From: Angiostrongylus vasorum
Taxonomy: Eukaryota; Nematoda; Chromadorea; Rhabditida; Metastrongylidae
Assembly (NCBI GenBank): GCA_018806985.1
Contig: JADANN010000343.1
Coordinates: forward strand, 248,001-312,000
Reading direction: 5' to 3'
Length of the DNA stretch: 64,000 bases
Part shown: positions 24,222 to 36,300 of the stretch, one piece after another
How positions within the stretch are numbered: position 1 is the stretch's first letter
How the letters are laid out: each line of letters opens with the position of its first letter
Program-made: the position numbers and the translations under genes
Notes under the pieces: generated by a model
What the model was told of the DNA's origin: nothing
Databases searched by the model: none
The model's input: the letters and a program-made list of their open reading frames with translations, nothing else

Positions 24222-26079
24222 GAAGCATATGGCACTAGTGGTGCTTACTAATATGGTACTGACAAATGGCACGCTTCCTAGTAATTAAGGAAAGTTTCTA
24301 CAAAAAAGGATGATCCTGACCAGGAACCATCGAATTTCTGAACGCTTAGTTGGTTTCAGGATTTACTCCTTGAAAAAGAAGTTACTCCACCCAACGGTTT
24401 ACCGCCTCATCGTAGCTGGGAGGTGTTCCTGGGTGTCGGACTGCGATGCACAGCGAGGGGATTCGTTCCTCCGGCAGGGTCTCCCAAGCCGAGCAGTCCG
24501 GCCTTTCCATCAGGAAAGCTAGCTAAGAGCAAACCAATACCAGGATCCACCACCGTCCTGGTATCAAAGTCGCATGGTGGCAAATCTCCCTCTGATCCAC
24601 AAGGGCTGCGACTGCCTGTCGTAGTGACGACCTGGGGCAACTTTGGCCAGGCTGTCCTCGGGATTCCAGGGAACCACAGTGCAAACCAGAAAATCTCCGA
24701 AAAATGGTGATTATGCTGGGGCCCCGCACAACTAGTGAGGACGGGCCGTTCAAGTGTCAAGTAAGTAATAGAAGTTACTAGATCCGCTAGTCAACATTAG
24801 CTATTGTGAGGCTAAGACTTGCTGCTTTGAGAAACAGACAACTACATGAATGTAGCCGTTGTTACAGTTACTTCCAGGACCTACTGCACTATAGTTAATC
24901 TGTAAAAAATCGCGGAAATTAGTGTTATGAGATGCTAAGCAATACGCACATGATCACTGGATCGACACCGGAAAGGCTAACCAATCGACCCATCCATGAG
25001 CAATCAATAAAACGTTGTCCAACTTACTTACTTGGATACCTGAACGGCCCGTCCTCACTAGTTGTGCGAACTCCAGCAGAACTTCCATTTTTTCGGAGTT
25101 TTGCTGACTGAGCCACTGTGGTTCCCTGGAGTACCAAGGTCAGCCTACCCAAAGTCTGCTCACGGTTGTCACCACCATAGGCAGTGGCCTCTCTTGTGGA
25201 TCAGAGGAAGAGTTGTCACAATGCGACTAGTTTGATACCAGTACGGTGGTGAATCATGGTATTGGTTTAGTCCTAGCTGGTTTCCTGATTGAAACGCCGA
25301 ACTCCTCAGCTTACGAGACGCTGCTAGGAGGATGAATCCCCCCACCGTACATCGCAGCCCGACACCAAGGAACACCTTAAGGCGGTAAACGGTTGGGAAG
25401 GTATCCAACTATTCCAGGAAAAGCTTTTCCTGATTCAAACAACCAGCGAATGCCATAGTGAACACCTGGGTACACATAAGCAGAGCTATCCTACAATAAC
25501 AGAACAATTCCACCGGCATTTTAAGAGCATCGATGAAGAAGGGAAATTTGTCAAGTGGCAACCGATCCCCTAGCGAATATGAATTCTGTGGATAACGAAT
25601 GCTCGGAAACCCGGGAACCAACTGAGTAGAAGAAGTCCTAGGATACGCACAACAGATGTGAAGCTTGTGCATAAAAATAAAGGCACATAGTGTAAAAAGC
25701 TGTGTAATAACCTTACGCATACTCTTCCAAAAACTTCCATTTATGCTTCCAGAAAAGACCCATGTTCAAGAGACAACCGTAAACGACCTACTCATATCTG
25801 TACAGATTACCTGGATTGACGTCAAACTAATTTCATAATTCTGACACATTTCACAGGTAAGAGTAGAACTAGGTGATAGCTGAGTAGATCGGATTCCAGA
25901 CCCACTATCCTGAAACATTTTTTAAATGGCGATGTTAAGACACAATGCAAAAAATAGTCTTTACAAAACAATGTAGACTGACTAATTAGTGCCACAATGA
26001 TTTGAGATGTCTCACTGACCTGTACAACATCTTCAGTAACATCACCGATCGCATCGACATATAAAGATCCTTCGTTCAT
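18362..26079 (-). CDS. rabn-5: Rabaptin-5 homologue with C-terminal FYVE-like zinc finger
   Basis: Rab5 effector, partner of the Rabex-5 exchange factor on early endosomes. Inferred exons (minus, 5' to 3'): 26020..26079, 23317..23436, 22507..22695, 22195..22373, 19940..20042, 19711..19812, 19225..19472, 18452..18565, 18362..18368. They total 1122 nt, 373 aa, with compatible phases. Most of the protein is heptad-rich coiled coil (ERKLREKLRKTEFLNDRFED, MREELIELKSARQHERDEL). The C-terminal rabaptin signature LQTELDTSEAVQKDFVQLSQ is clear, followed by QLEKIRQSE. It is followed by WEDDVENCSGC and, across an intron, CLHCCKIFCSTC...NVCQVCHTLL, a FYVE-type finger with the usual Cys spacing. The basic RHHC motif is replaced by PRPRC. 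The first exon (MNEGSLYVDAIGDVTEDVVQ) and the last 7 nt are weaker inferences. Introns carry family B and C repeats. Confidence 0.82.
18655..19212 (+). repeat. Family B retroposon flanked by TA microsatellites
   Basis: A family B copy (about 18718-19090) runs from CTAACGATTTACCTCC through CTAGTCGCATGGTGGCAAAT to ATCCAAGTATCCAAG. A (TA)n tract follows its tail immediately (19092-19212) and another lies before it (18655-18718). It sits inside the rabn-5 intron that splits the FYVE-like finger. Confidence 0.75.
20138..20619. repeat. Hairpin element family C, full copy with 12 bp TSD
   Basis: Two inverted arms of about 160 bp (20150-20300 and 20405-20590) surround a central spacer. One arm contains GAACGAACGCGCTATTGTCC and the other its reverse complement. 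The element is bounded by a 12 bp direct repeat, ACTAAGTTTAGT, at 20138-20149 and 20608-20619. The right end is A-rich (GCAAAAAGTCTAAA). There is no coding capacity. Confidence 0.8.
20620..22150. other. rabn-5 intron without further exons
   Basis: Part of the large rabn-5 intron between exons at 22195 and 20042. It holds a family E repeat (about 21470-21690). Long open frames on the plus strand at 21257-21703 lie partly in repeat sequence and show no family resemblance, so they are not called. Nothing else is recognised. Confidence 0.4.
21470..21690 (+). repeat. Dispersed repeat family E copy
   Basis: Shares TCTACGAAGGTCT, CTGGTCGAGTCGAGTCTCCTG and AGCCGAGCTAGAGCGTTCCC with the copies at 5880 and 53925. 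Confidence 0.5.
23528..23700 (+). repeat. Family C single arm
   Basis: Carries GCGAAACGAAGGACCCGCAT, GTGTTCGTTCCCCATCGCAG, ACCTGCGGTCCGGAGTTTTG and CAAATATCTCAGC. The opposite arm is absent. It lies in rabn-5 intron 1. Confidence 0.7.
24088..24250. repeat. TA microsatellite bracketed by a 33 bp direct duplication
   Basis: An identical 33 bp segment starting AAATGAAGCATATGGCACTA occurs at 24115-24147 and 24218-24250 on either side of a roughly 70 bp (TA)n tract. Confidence 0.8.
24377..24779 (+). repeat. Family B retroposon, full copy with 10 bp TSD
   Basis: The element spans 24387-24769, between the direct repeats AGAAGTTACT at 24377-24386 and 24770-24779. It starts CCACCCAACGGTTTACCGCC and ends in a short repeat tail (CAAGTGTCAAGTAAGTAAT). 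Other copies lie at 3965-4305 (-), 18718-19090 (+), 25020-25405 (-) and 60284-60640 (+). The pattern of TSD plus short 3' tandem tail fits LINE-mobilised SINEs. Confidence 0.8.
25020..25405 (-). repeat. Family B retroposon copy
   Basis: In reverse orientation it begins with its tail, (ACTT)n then GGATACCTGAACGGCCCG, and ends AAGGCGGTAAACGGTTGGGA. The tail CTTACTTACTT is the reverse complement of (AAGT)n and shows the 3' repeat tract clearly. Confidence 0.75.
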
Positions 26080-27389
26080 CAGTCCTCTTATAACACGAAG
26101 ATAAAACTATATGGTTGGGCAGGGTTACTAGAAATCACCAAATCTCTTCGAAAACTTTGCTAGTCTACAAAATACTTCAGCAAGAAGTGGTTTGCTCAAG
26201 ATTCAACGTGGTTTCTCCTCCATTTATTAACATCCAATTACTGAAACCATGTCCCTCTAGTCTTTCTTATACGAGCGGATAAGTTCAAACAAGGTAGAAA
26301 TTATATCAAGAAAAAAAAGCTATCCAGAAATGATCCTGACTAAAGGGTTGTCTGGCGTGGCAGAGTACACCAAATGTACAAGCTCAACAAAAGGATTCCC
26401 TTTCGTGCAGAAAGTGCACTACAAATGCTGTTGTGTCAGTAACTTTGACATCAATAAGTACGTAACTTCAAAAATGCTGAAATGACACACGAAGGATAAA
26501 AATACGGGGTAGATATTCAACAGCATAACTAGCATATTGTCCACGGCTTGAAGATGTATCGCCCGCAGCCACAGAAAACACGCATGTTTACGTCTTGTTC
26601 GACAAATTTGCTGTATCATTAGCTTGATGGAGGTCATGTGTTCACCGGGTGGGAGTCGCATCGATCTCTTTTATTCATCGTTTCTTATTCATTTATTGTT
26701 CCTATTTACTCGTAATATCGTACGAAATGTTCACCAGACGTTTAGAATTGGCTTCGATTCGTACCGTACTGCGTATTAACCTGTTTCCTCCTTCGTATGA
26801 TGCAAGCAGTCGAGTACTGCCCACCCAGACTCGCTTGTTCAATCGAGAACAATCCATGATTTTCCATCATATTTTTCACCTTTTCTCATATGATCACGGC
26901 AAGGGCCGATTTATGGTGCTGATTGCAAGTCTAGAAGCGCTTTCAATCCATGTGACAGTTCATTGTAACGTATGACTATTCCTTAGCTAATACTAGCTTT
27001 GCACATCTTTTAAGATTAACTCCAGGTTCTGAAAAACTCGAAAACTTATGTTATAGCGTAGAAAAAGGAAAGGCGAAACGAAGAATCCGCATGGTGTGGT
27101 GGTGAACACGTTGGCTTCCGGAAACGGTAGTGTCGTGTTCGTGGCAGGCACCTGCGGTCCGGAGTTTTGCAGATATCTCATCATCATTGTGGTTATCTGT
27201 TTCACATCAGAACCTGCCATGAAGAAAGAACAGGCAACAAGTGGAAAATGACTATATCGTGTTGGTTTTGAAGTTGTCATACCACTCGTATTGATTCCAT
27301 CTCATCACCCAGTACCACATGGATGTGGTTGCACTGCCTCAGAAATCTACTTTAAGCTCTAGAATTTTATAAGATATTTCTTCACATTT
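26080..27389. other. Divergent intergenic region between rabn-5 and the golgin gene
   Basis: About 1.3 kb between two outward-facing genes, presumably holding both promoters. A family C arm occupies 27060-27235. TTAAGCTCTAG (ending 27362) just before the golgin ATG is a reasonable spliced-leader or 5'-UTR acceptor. No coding exon is seen. Confidence 0.4.
27060..27235 (+). repeat. Family C single arm
   Basis: Contains GGCGAAACGAAGAATCCGCA, GGTGTGGTGGTGAACACGTT, ACCTGCGGTCCGGAGTTTTG and an A-rich right end after CCTGCCATGAAGAAAG. Confidence 0.7.
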
Positions 27390-30300
27390 ATGAGCTGGTT
27401 TCGGAACCTACAGGGGCAGCTTTCCGAACTTGCGAACGAAGTACTTAATGAAGCGACAGATGATGTTGTTGACGCAGAATCAGAGCTCCAGGTAGCAAAT
27501 AGAAAGCTCAGTGAAACTGAGCGTCTGCTTATCGCAGAGCAGTCCAAAGTCAAAAAACTGGAGGAGAGACTACATGAGCAGGAACAACTGTTGTCGGCAT
27601 CACATGCCGAAATGGACGTAGTAGCAGAGCGGCATAGAACTATGATACTGACCAGGGATGACGAAATTAAAAAGTTGAAGACAGAATTAGAACGCTTACA
27701 ACTCAATCCATGGAGCGGATCAGATGATGATAGCGGAACCATGGAACAGACAATAATGGACTTACAGCGAGAGGTATCCCACTGGAAATCTCTTGTGGAG
27801 TCAGAGCCTAAAAAGGTTATCTATTTCTTTTTTTTACACTGGAATTGCGTTGTCCCACGGAGCACAGTTATTGTACAGTCTTGCGGCTTTTCATTAAAGA
27901 AAAAATAAAAGTGGAGAAGATCCCAGGACCGTCTTTCTTTTAACCTCACCATTAATCAGTAATTCACTTTTTTTTTGATGCGCTAACACGAGATTGTTGT
28001 TACAGCATTTATTTGAGTTGTTTAATATGCAGTTGGAAATTTATGTACTAAGTTTTATCCACTGAAGTTATAAAAGTGTTCCGGTGAATAGACTGTGGGT
28101 CAATTTGACATTTACAGGCTATGGAGAGAGGGAATCCACCGAATCATCTGCTATTGTGAATAAATAGGTGCTGTAATGACAACCTCGTGATTGCTTATCA
28201 AGAAAACAGTAACAAAAATGGGCTTGGATAGTCATTACATCACAGCAACTATTAATTTAAATGGCTTTGGAGCATATATTTTTCCAGTGGAGATTATTTG
28301 CGTCATGTTTGATTTTTAGTGAAGATAACATTTTGCGTACCAATAAGAGAGCATTTGATCAAATCTTTATTCCACTAGTAAAGTAGCTGCATTATCGGAA
28401 CGTCTGATCAAATTTTGGGCTGAAAGGAAATTAGTGAACCATCTTATTTGTTAGTTAGTCGTACACATAATCGATTTCACGGACAGTACATATCCAAAGG
28501 GCGGTTGTAGGAGGTTTATGTCGAACATACGGTATTTACTTAAACAATGAATTATTTCATTGTCTGATACGTCGTAATCGCGTTGTTCTAATTGAGGGCA
28601 AACATCCATGTATACTGGGTATTTTTTCCACGGAACTGCGACGGCTGTGGCTCGAACAACTTTATATCTAAGTAATATTTCAGTCCTGATTTCATGCTGT
28701 AGTAATCGACGGAGTAGTTGATACATGGAGCATTTTCTTTACAGCTCAGAAGAATTCAAAAATTTTCGCAGAGTTGGATCTATGTGGAACTGTTTCCGAA
28801 CCGAGCGCCACCAGTTGCTAGTAGAGCTCCCAGTATTGTCCTGACTCACCAACTAAACGGATGAAATTTGACGACTTTGTTTTCGGTTTTCACTGAACCG
28901 ACAACGGTTCTTCTGTTTGTAGTCAGAAAGCTCAAAGCGTTTCAGAGTTGCCGAGCATCTGATTGCGCACCAGTTAAGCCTATCTTTGCAATAGCACCAT
29001 CAAATTGGCTGTGGAACACCCAGAATCGTGTCTGTCAATTTGTATGAAATATATCGTTCGGTAGTAGCTGAGCGCATGCAGGTGCTCCTCGATGGCGGGG
29101 TGGTTGCAGACGAGTATATGCGCCAGTTCATGCGATATGGCGCATAGATGCTCCTCCAGTGGGTTACCAGATTTGCTTCGCTGACGAGACATCGTGGAAT
29201 CGTGTACGGTCCCCTCGTCAAGGGGCTTGTGTTGGATGATCATTTTAATTAGGTACACTTTAATGTCGAGTTGCTTTTTAACTTTGCTCACTTTTGCAAC
29301 TCAGAGATGCTGAGAGCGTGCAAAAATTTTGGAATGCTCCTGAATTGAGTGAGAAATGTAAGACGGATTTTCCTATTGCGTTGCTTCAGTTCCTCACCAT
29401 TTCCATCATTGAATTTCAGCATCGTTCTAATACATTATTTTTTTTACAACACTTTATAATTTTGTAAAACTAGCGTGATTCGGCAAATATGCTCCATTTT
29501 CTCCTTATTTATACTCGTTTGATTCGAAAATTTTATGAATTTTGATTCAAGTTGATTCGTTTGTCAGTTTTGATCAGTGGATTTGGCTTGTTTATTAACA
29601 AGTGCAAGCTTATTTTAGAACGCTTCCAGAAGGGAAAGGGTACAGATTTCAGTATTTCTGTTTTTAATTAATCGGACCTGACCTATGCTTCATCGAAATC
29701 TTCTGACTATATTCAACAGTGGGCGCGTGTAGTGCAGTGGTAGGGAGTGCCATGCAATACACATGGGATTGATCCCCGCTCCCCAAGCCCACCAAGCGCT
29801 CCATCCCTCCGGGGTCGGAGCATTGGTACCAGACTTGTTTGGGAGGATAGCAGCACTGGCTCGATACATCGGTAGGCCACCGCAAGTCATTATAAAGGCC
29901 AGATATGCATTCAATCACCTCCATTGGTGCCCAATGAAGTCGAATGCATGATGTATCCCTCAGGAACTGATCAACGCCGAGAGCTTTTTTTCTAAACTCC
30001 ACAAGGTCTGCTGTTGTAGGCATGCAAGCTAGAGGGTCGAAGTCTCATTGTTTACATCCAGTTCGATGATAAATAGAGACCACGACCTTAACAGCTTCTC
30101 ACCATTGACCTACTGGGTCAAATCACCGTAATTACAGCTAGTTGCTACCTCAAGAACTGGCACTAATCTTTGATTGTGGCCACTGAACAATAAATAATCA
30201 ATAGACAGGTTTATATAATTGTTATATCGATTATATCGATTCGAATCCCGCCTCCTTCGATCAACGTTAGCAGTTTGGTGCGAGTCATTACACTGCGTTT

Positions 30301-33300
30301 CGTCCACCTAAACAGAAAATATTTTTCGAAATGAATCATCGTTGCAGACAAAAAGTTGGGATATTTATATGGACCGAACAAATAGATATTGACTTCCACA
30401 ACTGCCAATGATGAGTGCAATAACGACTGCCTTGTGAAGAATTGCTAAATCATCTGCCGAAAAAAAGTTTCCTTTATGTTACTATTTCAGCTGTTATATT
30501 TGTAACTTTTTTTAGTGGGCTTTTTTCCGATAATGAACACAGTCGTCGCAGTCGTCCAGTTTGCTCGACTTCTGAATCAAACTGTCCCCATCCAGTAAGT
30601 ATACTGGGCAAGAATACGATACAATCGCAGTGCACTGCAGTTACCTCCAATCGGATGTTTTTTGGGCAGTCCCATGTCAAGAAATTAAACCATAAGCTCC
30701 CTTTGGTGTCGCGAGTGCAATGTGTCAAGCATTAAGAAACCTACAACACCACTCCGGTACTGTTGTAGGACATCATGGTTTTATTGGTGATTGAATTTCT
30801 AGCCAAGTACTTGTTTTTCTTGTTATCTAGGTGGACCATCTTTAAATTTCGCACAATCACCAGCGCTTCTTACACTTGATTCGTTGTCTAGCATCCATTA
30901 TCGATGAAGGAGATTTGATTCGGTTGTAGTTTGAGTTGTGTAATTTCCTTTCCTATTGACATGTTGGATGTTGTTTTAGCGTGGTTTTTTTTGTGAAATT
31001 TTAATGAAGCCGGGCTAAAATCTTTGCATGTCTTCACCACAAGGAGTGGCTAGCCTTTGATTATAGAGGGGGCTGTGATTCCTGTAGGGCGGTAGCTGCT
31101 CATTGTTTGGCAGCGATTCCTTCGATTAGTTATCCGAGCGGTCAAGCAGTGTCTTCAGATTATTTCAGAAATTTTTGATAAGCTAAATAAACGAACCTTA
31201 ATGTGTCATCCGAGTTTATTTCCCTAGGTACATGGCTGGTTACCATTTAATTATTTTCTCTACTCCTCATCTTCAATTCGGTGAACACAAGGATTAAAAT
31301 TTATATTTGTCATCGAAGTAGGATATGTGTTAGATCGAAATCTTCCAGTAATTGAATCAATAGTCACCTTATTTGAGTTGTAGTCGACGTGCCAGCACAA
31401 TTGCAACTAATAAAATGGAAAGTTTGCTTTAATCTTATACGTTCATATTTTCTAAAGGCTTATTCCTATGTCCCATACCATTGGTCATTCATGTGGTATA
31501 ATCATTAAAGTGGTTCTGCAAAGCTGTTTTTCTTTTCTATGAGCTGGTTGTTAAGGAAATGCAAATATTTTTGAGTATGGGAGGGAGTTAGGGGTTGCAT
31601 TTTTGTTCCTTTTAATATAGCACAGGGCAAAGCATGTGTTGCATCATGACTTCTCTTAACTCTTAGTTGCAGAATGGGTATGGCAAGATACAAGTAATGA
31701 ATTTATTAGTTGCGTTTATTTAGGCGTCTACCAAGAAATTGGAGGAACGTCTTGAAGAAGAACGAAGACAAAAGGAGGCGGAAATCGCATCGTTGGTAGA
31801 ATCACATTCACGTAGCATGAATGAAATGAAGGAGATGTATGAAGAACGCATTTTTGCATTGGAGGTAACCCAAATAACTTCGCTCAACATTTCCACTTAA
31901 AATGGTGTTTTAATGTATTGAATTAAACACAACCAGAATGTGTTATTGTCTACATAGATGTTATTCCAAGGTGAAAGTCATGTTGGGTATTGTGGTCATT
32001 GAGCGAACTCTAAGTAGAATACCAAGTACTTGCTTATTTAGTTAGCTGAATGACAAGTCTGCACATGTCGTCGTACAGGAACCACCACTAATTCCATTCT
32101 TTCGTTTGGTTACAATCGTCACCATCCACAAAGGTGGCCGAGTTAGTGTGTAGTTTCGCATTGAACTTGAAGTTGTTTTAGGGGAACCTATCGCCGATCC
32201 AAATCAAAACCGTGGTTTCAGTTTCCATACGTTACTTATCACAACTACTTGTTCCAAGTTTTTTGAAAAAGAAGTAGAGCAGTGTTATTCTACCGCTAGA
32301 GAGTTGTACACGAAATTGGCAACTGTGACCTTAATCGCAACACTCCTAAAAGAAAAAATGCGATGCTTATCGTGTCCTTAGAGCGAGGGGAGAATTTGGA
32401 GCAAAAAATCCTTCCGGATTCGCTAACTTAGTTGAGAACCGTCGTAGACCGGTCTTCACACGTGGATCATACTTACTTTCGTTGTCAGAGAGAACTTTTT
32501 GATTTTAACGCCACATGAAAAAAAAAGTGAGGGGGGCTCTGCCTGGAGATGGACAGTTCTTGTAACATTTTCTCTTCTTCGACATTTCATCGTTCACCAT
32601 TGATTCATGCGGATATTAAATCAAATAAAGAACTAAAGTGCTAGCTTTTTAGGAAGTATTACGAAGTTAGCCAATCAAAACGACTCTTCGGAAAAGGCCT
32701 TTGAAGAATTAATTTCTTTTTAAGACAAAGAGTTTTCGAGCCTCTTTCTGAACGTCATTTCAAAACAAAATGTGAATACTGCAGGTGAAACCGGTTCGAA
32801 GAAATATTTTTTGAGGCGAGGCAGCGGCTACATGCTGAAGATACTTTAACACATACGCAGGATTTTGGTTATTGATGAATGCTGAGAATTTTTCATTCAT
32901 TAGAGTAGTTGGGGAATGTGACAATTTTATTGCCTTATGAAGACATCTTGATCTACCACTTTAGGAACCTAGATGATTTTTCTAAGGTGTTCTTCCGATT
33001 TTAAATTTGTCTGAAGTCCAAGTTCATATTGAAGACAAACTTTATATTCTATGAACTATTTACCCATGTAGGGCAGGTGCAAACGTCAAGACTTTAGGGG
33101 GGCGCCATACAGATCTACTCGACGAAATTTCGTCTGCTCAATCGCTTCGATGTTAGATATACGAACTTTTACGAGGGAAAGCGGGAAAACTGCGTTCCGC
33201 TTGCTCCAAAAGATCAAAGTGTTGTTATTACGTTAGGTCCTCCGGAAATCTACATCCGATTTCAATGTTTTTTTTCTAAACTGCATATCTCGGAACTGAA

Positions 33301-36300
33301 TAGATTTTATTAGTCGAGGTAAAAACATCTACAGTTTGCGTATTATCATCAACGAGAAACAGGTTTATTTGTACCAGTTGGATAAAATCGTAGACCTGTG
33401 GAGGTGATGAAGTCGTTGAAGGCAATTTCGGCCTTGCCCTTGCTTTCTGAATCATTTTTCGTACAGGGAGTTATCTAGATACTTGGAGAAGTGGTAGTTG
33501 GTAGGCAAGAGTTTTGACGAGTATGGTGAATGAGGCGGAATTTCGTAGTCTAGGTCGTCTAACTTTTGCAAGCTCGATAGTGCCGCGAATGATCACGCGT
33601 CATCGTGGAGGATTGGTTTTTTCTGTTGACTGGTGAAGAACACAACCGCTGAAGTTTTTTTCTGCATTTTATCGATTTTCTGGACATACCTCTTCGCCAT
33701 GGTTGTCTCGGTGGGTTTCACGAAACTGTGATGGATAAAACCAGCTGTAGACCACCAAATGATCAGCGTTACCTTTCTGTGGTGCCGCTTTCGTTTTAGG
33801 AAATGTTGCCAGCTTCGCCGCTGTTCAACTGCTGCGTCGATTGACGTCGGTTGTAGAAGATTCGTTTTGGTCATACGCTGCAATACCGTCTTGAAATGGG
33901 TAGTTATCGTTGCGTAAAAGGAGCACCGACGATACTTCTAAACGGCGATTTCCTTGATTGCCGTTCACTTTTTGCAGTATCCATTTACCGTGCTTCTTCA
34001 ACGTTTCAGTTTTCGTTAGGTGCTTCTAAACAGTGAAGGTGTTCACAATGAATCCTGATACGAAGTTTAAATTCGTATAAGTGTATTTGTCGAGATTATT
34101 TTTTAATGTCAGGATTTCTAATCTTTAAAATTTGTCGGAAATACACTCTATGTCATAATATAATCATACAGAGCGAAAATGCATAAAATGAGGTTAGTAG
34201 TGTTATCTGATAGTACAACATTAGAAAGAAAAACTTGCTATAACGTACATAAGAAAAATGAAATTGCAAGTTGTACATTAGTTTTCGGGTGACCTAATAC
34301 AACAGCAGGAATTGCATCTTGTGGACTTACAGCTATAGATTCTGAAGGTTTGTATTCCAATTGATAAAGCTTTTTTTAGGGTGTTGCTTCCTCATCAACA
34401 AGCAACACAGACTTACTTGATGCCGTGTTGTTAGAAAAAGAAGAGTTATTGGAGACGAAAAGGAAACTTGAAGGCTTAGTAAGTGCTTCCTGATGGAGTC
34501 ATTTTTTAATCAACTTATGCATTTTTTTAATAGGTTCGTCAACGTGAGAGCGCTTGTCCATCAACAACCAATGCTTCAGCTACCTCAAACATGTGTGATG
34601 ATCGCTTAGAAGTATTGGATTTAGTTGAGAGATCTGATGTTACGGATCTAGAGGAGAAACTGCGAGACACCAAGACGGAATTAACTCAACTTCTCGCAAC
34701 GTGTTCTGAAATGGAGTCGAAAATTTTGGAATATGACAGCTTAAAAATTCAGCATGAAGAGCTAACTCAGGCTTACAACGATTTGAACGAGGAGTTTGAA
34801 AAATACAAGGAAACAACAACTTCGAATACCCAGGATAACAATAACCAGGACCTCACCCGTCGAATAGGTACACAGTACGCTCAATTTTTTTTTTAATGAA
34901 TGGGAGTTGTTGGCATCGTGTGATTTGCATTCCATTTTCTATATTCATTTGCATGCTGTTTATCTTATACTTTGATTTTTAGTTTCCAGTGATAAGCACT
35001 GTGTTTTTATCAATAAAACTTGAACACAATGGACTTGTGATATATCGCGCTTCCCTTCTCATTTACGAGGTCCTTTCGCAATCTTTAGTTTTGCACATGC
35101 GAGAGAATCTGCTTTTTAAATACTTTATTGCTGTTACGCACAACTTGAAGAGCGTTAAGGATAGAGGATCTTAGCGCGACCATATCAAGCAACTTTGAAA
35201 CTTGGCACGAACAAGTGGAAGGAAATGTCTTGGACAAATTTGTGAATTTAATTTATTACATCTTTCAACGAATCGACTGAAGTCCGGTGACCAAAGTGTA
35301 AATATTTCTACAAATTTATTGAGAACGTGTTTTATTTTTCGAAGCTGTTAGTTTTATTGTATTTCCCATAAAAGGAACATTTGCAAACCGATCTTCACTT
35401 AGTCTGGGTAGGAATATCAACTTCTTTCTTCATTTTTTCATTGGTGAGCTAACACAAGGATCGCAAAACCTTTATTTGGCCAACACGTCCACATCGTAAG
35501 AATGAGCTGCTGTTGACAACCGGCTCGGGTCAACCTTACCCTGAAGAAGGCGAAGGGTCCGAAACGTTGGCTAATAAAAGTTCCGCCAATCTAGTGTTTT
35601 TTTCGATGGAAGAAAAACAAGAAAAAAGGAATCTTTATTTCTAGAAACGGAGTTATAATTATACTAGTAGATTTTTAGCGCAGTAGTTAAGGGCACTCTG
35701 CAACACACATGGGATCGATCTCGCGCCTAGGCTCACCACGCCTTCCATACCTCTGAAGTCGGCAAGATGGTACCAGACCTGTCTGGGAGGATAGCAGTGC
35801 TTACTTGATGCGTCGGTAGGCCACCCCGAATAATTATGTAGATTGGATATGCATTGAGTCACCTCTAACGAATTGGTGGAATTGAATTCATGGCGCATAC
35901 CTCAGGGATTGATCAAATCCGAAAGCATTATTCTTATTTAACTGGTGTCTGTTGTGGAGTACATTAATTAGCCTCCAGATTTTATGATGTCACACTCTTG
36001 AAATACATAAATAAAGTTTTTTGCACTAATTCGTTCGCTTGTTATGAAATTGATATTTCAGATCTTTTGAAGGCGAACTTAATCGAATACGAGGAAAGAT
36101 ATGAGATGTGTAAGCGTGAGAACTTGGAAACTGTAGCTCAGCTTGAGCGACTTACTGGGGAATTCGAAAGACTAAAAACTGGTTTTGCTGACGTTCGAGA
36201 ACAAAAGGACTCTAATATAACTGTAGGTCGAATTATGCTAAAATCTTCCAGTATTTTTTTTAAGCAATATCATTAACCGAAGGATTGAAGGCAATGCTTT

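Noticed and set aside
28451..29291. Minus-strand open frames of 91 and 103 codons in golgin intron 1
   Set aside because: No family resemblance or splice signals. The second contains a short internally repeated segment (EEHL..) that looks like low-complexity chance structure.
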